Part shown: positions 54,097 to 54,669 of the stretch, piece after piece | Layout of the letters: the number at the start of each line of letters is the position of its first letter | How positions within the stretch are numbered: position 1 is the first letter of the stretch | Origin: Candidatus Gastranaerophilales bacterium | GTDB lineage: Bacteria > Cyanobacteriota > Vampirovibrionia > Gastranaerophilales > Gastranaerophilaceae | NCBI GenBank assembly: GCA_017467305.1 | Contig: JAFTSM010000031.1 | Span: 1 to 54,669, forward strand | Reading direction: 5' to 3' | Length of the DNA stretch: 54,669 nt | The notes under the pieces: model-generated | What the model saw: the letters and a program-made list of their open reading frames with translations, nothing else | Database searches by the model: none | Told to the model about the DNA's origin: nothing | Made by a program: the position numbers and the translations under genes

Positions 54097-54130
54097 TTTC
54101 TCCACACCTTTCCCTAGTTAAATACATTAC

Positions 54131-54168
54131 AAATACCCCTAAATCATTTGCAAATTTAGGTATTTTTT
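54131..54168. terminator. hairpin upstream of the GH24 gene
   Basis: AAATACC...TAAAT pairs with ATTTAGGTATTT, followed by T on the plus strand. A second 12-nt inverted repeat lies at about 54200-54229. Apart from these and the terminator at 54336, the 54106-54359 gap holds no gene. Confidence 0.4.
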
Positions 54169-54359
54169 ATTTAATTAATAGCCTTAAAACACTTATTAAG
54201 ATTTATATTTTCAATATAAATCTTTTTGAAAACTTTTCAACCCTATTTCCTTGTTTATAGTGTTTTTCACAAGTTCAAAACAATGATAAATACATGAATA
54301 CATCCTTTTGTTACATTTCATGAACATACTAAAAAAGACCTCTTTCGAGGTCTAAATTT

Positions 54360-54498
54360 TTAATGGGGCGGGTGATGGGGCACAGTTAGAACCCGAAACC
54401 AATATTTATTTGGATATTTTAAAATCATTAAACCACTTGTCAGATATGATACTAAGTATAAAAACTGTTTTGAAAACAGATATAAAATAAAGTATAAT
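54360..54498. repeat. 139-bp repeat, copy 2
   Basis: Copy of 52361-52499 (134 of 139 positions identical). It delivers the promoter for the gene at 54505. Confidence 0.93.
54493..54498 (+). promoter_or_regulatory. -10 box giving a leaderless transcript
   Basis: TATAAT ends 6 nt before ATG 54505. Confidence 0.65.
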
Positions 54499-54504
54499 TT
54501 AGGT

Positions 54505-54669
54505 ATGAAAAAAAATATTATTGTTATTCTTTTTATAATTACATCTTTGATTTTTTCTTTTCTTTTTGGTTTTTTCACAAAAGATATTCTTTTTAAATCT
54601 AAAACGAATAATCAAAATCGAACAAATAACGTTATAGATAAAAATGAAGCAATTTGTTTGGAACAAGCA
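54505..54669 (+). CDS. membrane-anchored LprI-like protein, N-terminal part
   Basis: Fifty-five codons to the window edge: a membrane helix (IIVILFIITSLIFSFLFGFF), a polar stalk, then DKNEAICLEQA, which resembles the first-cysteine region of DUF1311/LprI proteins and the plan of the 180-aa protein at 1614. The rest is outside the window. By analogy a convergent muramidase gene should follow. Confidence 0.45.
   Translation, partial: MKKNIIVILFIITSLIFSFLFGFFTKDILFKSKTNNQNRTNNVIDKNEAICLEQA

Noticed and set aside
54360-54578. Minus-strand frame covering the 139-bp repeat
   Set aside because: It runs antisense through a promoter and a clear LprI-like signal sequence; differences between repeat copies do not look codon-conserving in that frame.
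1-54669. CRISPR array
   Set aside because: No regularly spaced short repeats and no cas-like genes were seen; the direct repeats found are pairs only.
1-54669. Intact prophage behind the lysozyme genes
   Set aside because: No capsid, tail, terminase or integrase genes accompany the GH108 or GH24 genes.

Overview
The window looks like chromosomal DNA of a non-photosynthetic cyanobacterial relative, most likely Candidatus Gastranaerophilales (Vampirovibrionia/Melainabacteria). The reasons are: very AT-rich coding; cyanobacterium-like housekeeping proteins (EF-G, a ycf45/SpoIIIAA-like R3H ATPase); type IV pilin-like proteins with an FTLSEVLITMTIIGVVAA leader; and large proteins with a short N-terminal phenylalanine-lysine motif such as VSFKG. 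This placement is inference from protein style, not from a database search.

Layout. 1-5.9 kb: start of an R3H ATPase gene, a small hypothetical gene, an island bounded by a perfect 62-bp repeat (a truncated toxin-like tail with a small membrane protein, an LprI-like protein facing a GH108 muramidase), then fusA. 6-12.3 kb: pilin-like gene, SGNH protein, asnS, a large HEGTH metalloprotease-like protein, tRNA-Lys with a duplicated 3' end, and two candidate small RNAs. 12.5-25.9 kb: purA with a 6S RNA candidate upstream, CtpA-type protease, phosphatase, MBL and PHP proteins, transglutaminase, tRNA-Gly, prenyl synthase-lepB, LysM protein, group 2 sigma factor. 26-33.8 kb: iron-sulfur proteins, then the wall operon murF-mraY-murD-ftsW-murG-folC. 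34-38.8 kb: exported carbonic anhydrase, YD/MORN-like repeat protein, radical SAM, M48 protease. 39-43.6 kb: surface sugar cluster (DegT aminotransferase, glycosyltransferase, ATP-grasp, GNAT-glycosyltransferase fusion). 44.1-52.1 kb: minus-strand operon of ACP, U32 protein, acyl-activating enzyme, MBOAT and two SGNH proteins, with the collapsed remains of a second MBOAT. 52.3-54.7 kb: a second and the start of a third muramidase-associated cassette.

Most interesting theme. Three loci share one design. A plus-strand gene for a membrane-anchored or exported protein has a TATAAT box ending exactly 6 nt before ATG, which predicts a leaderless mRNA. In the two complete cassettes it runs tail-to-tail into a minus-strand muramidase (GH108 or GH24) that has no signal peptide but a long unusual N-terminus. 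Stop codons lie only 4 and 8 nt apart. Two of the small proteins look LprI/DUF1311-like, a family that includes lysozyme inhibitors. The cassettes are bordered by repeats (62 bp; 139 bp with 5 differences). I infer modular muramidase effector-immunity cassettes.

A second theme is the ACP-ligase-MBOAT-SGNH operon, a Dlt-like acylation system in which the activating enzyme resembles long-chain acyl synthetases and a U32-family protein is built in. It sits next to the sugar cluster and may modify the same envelope glycan.
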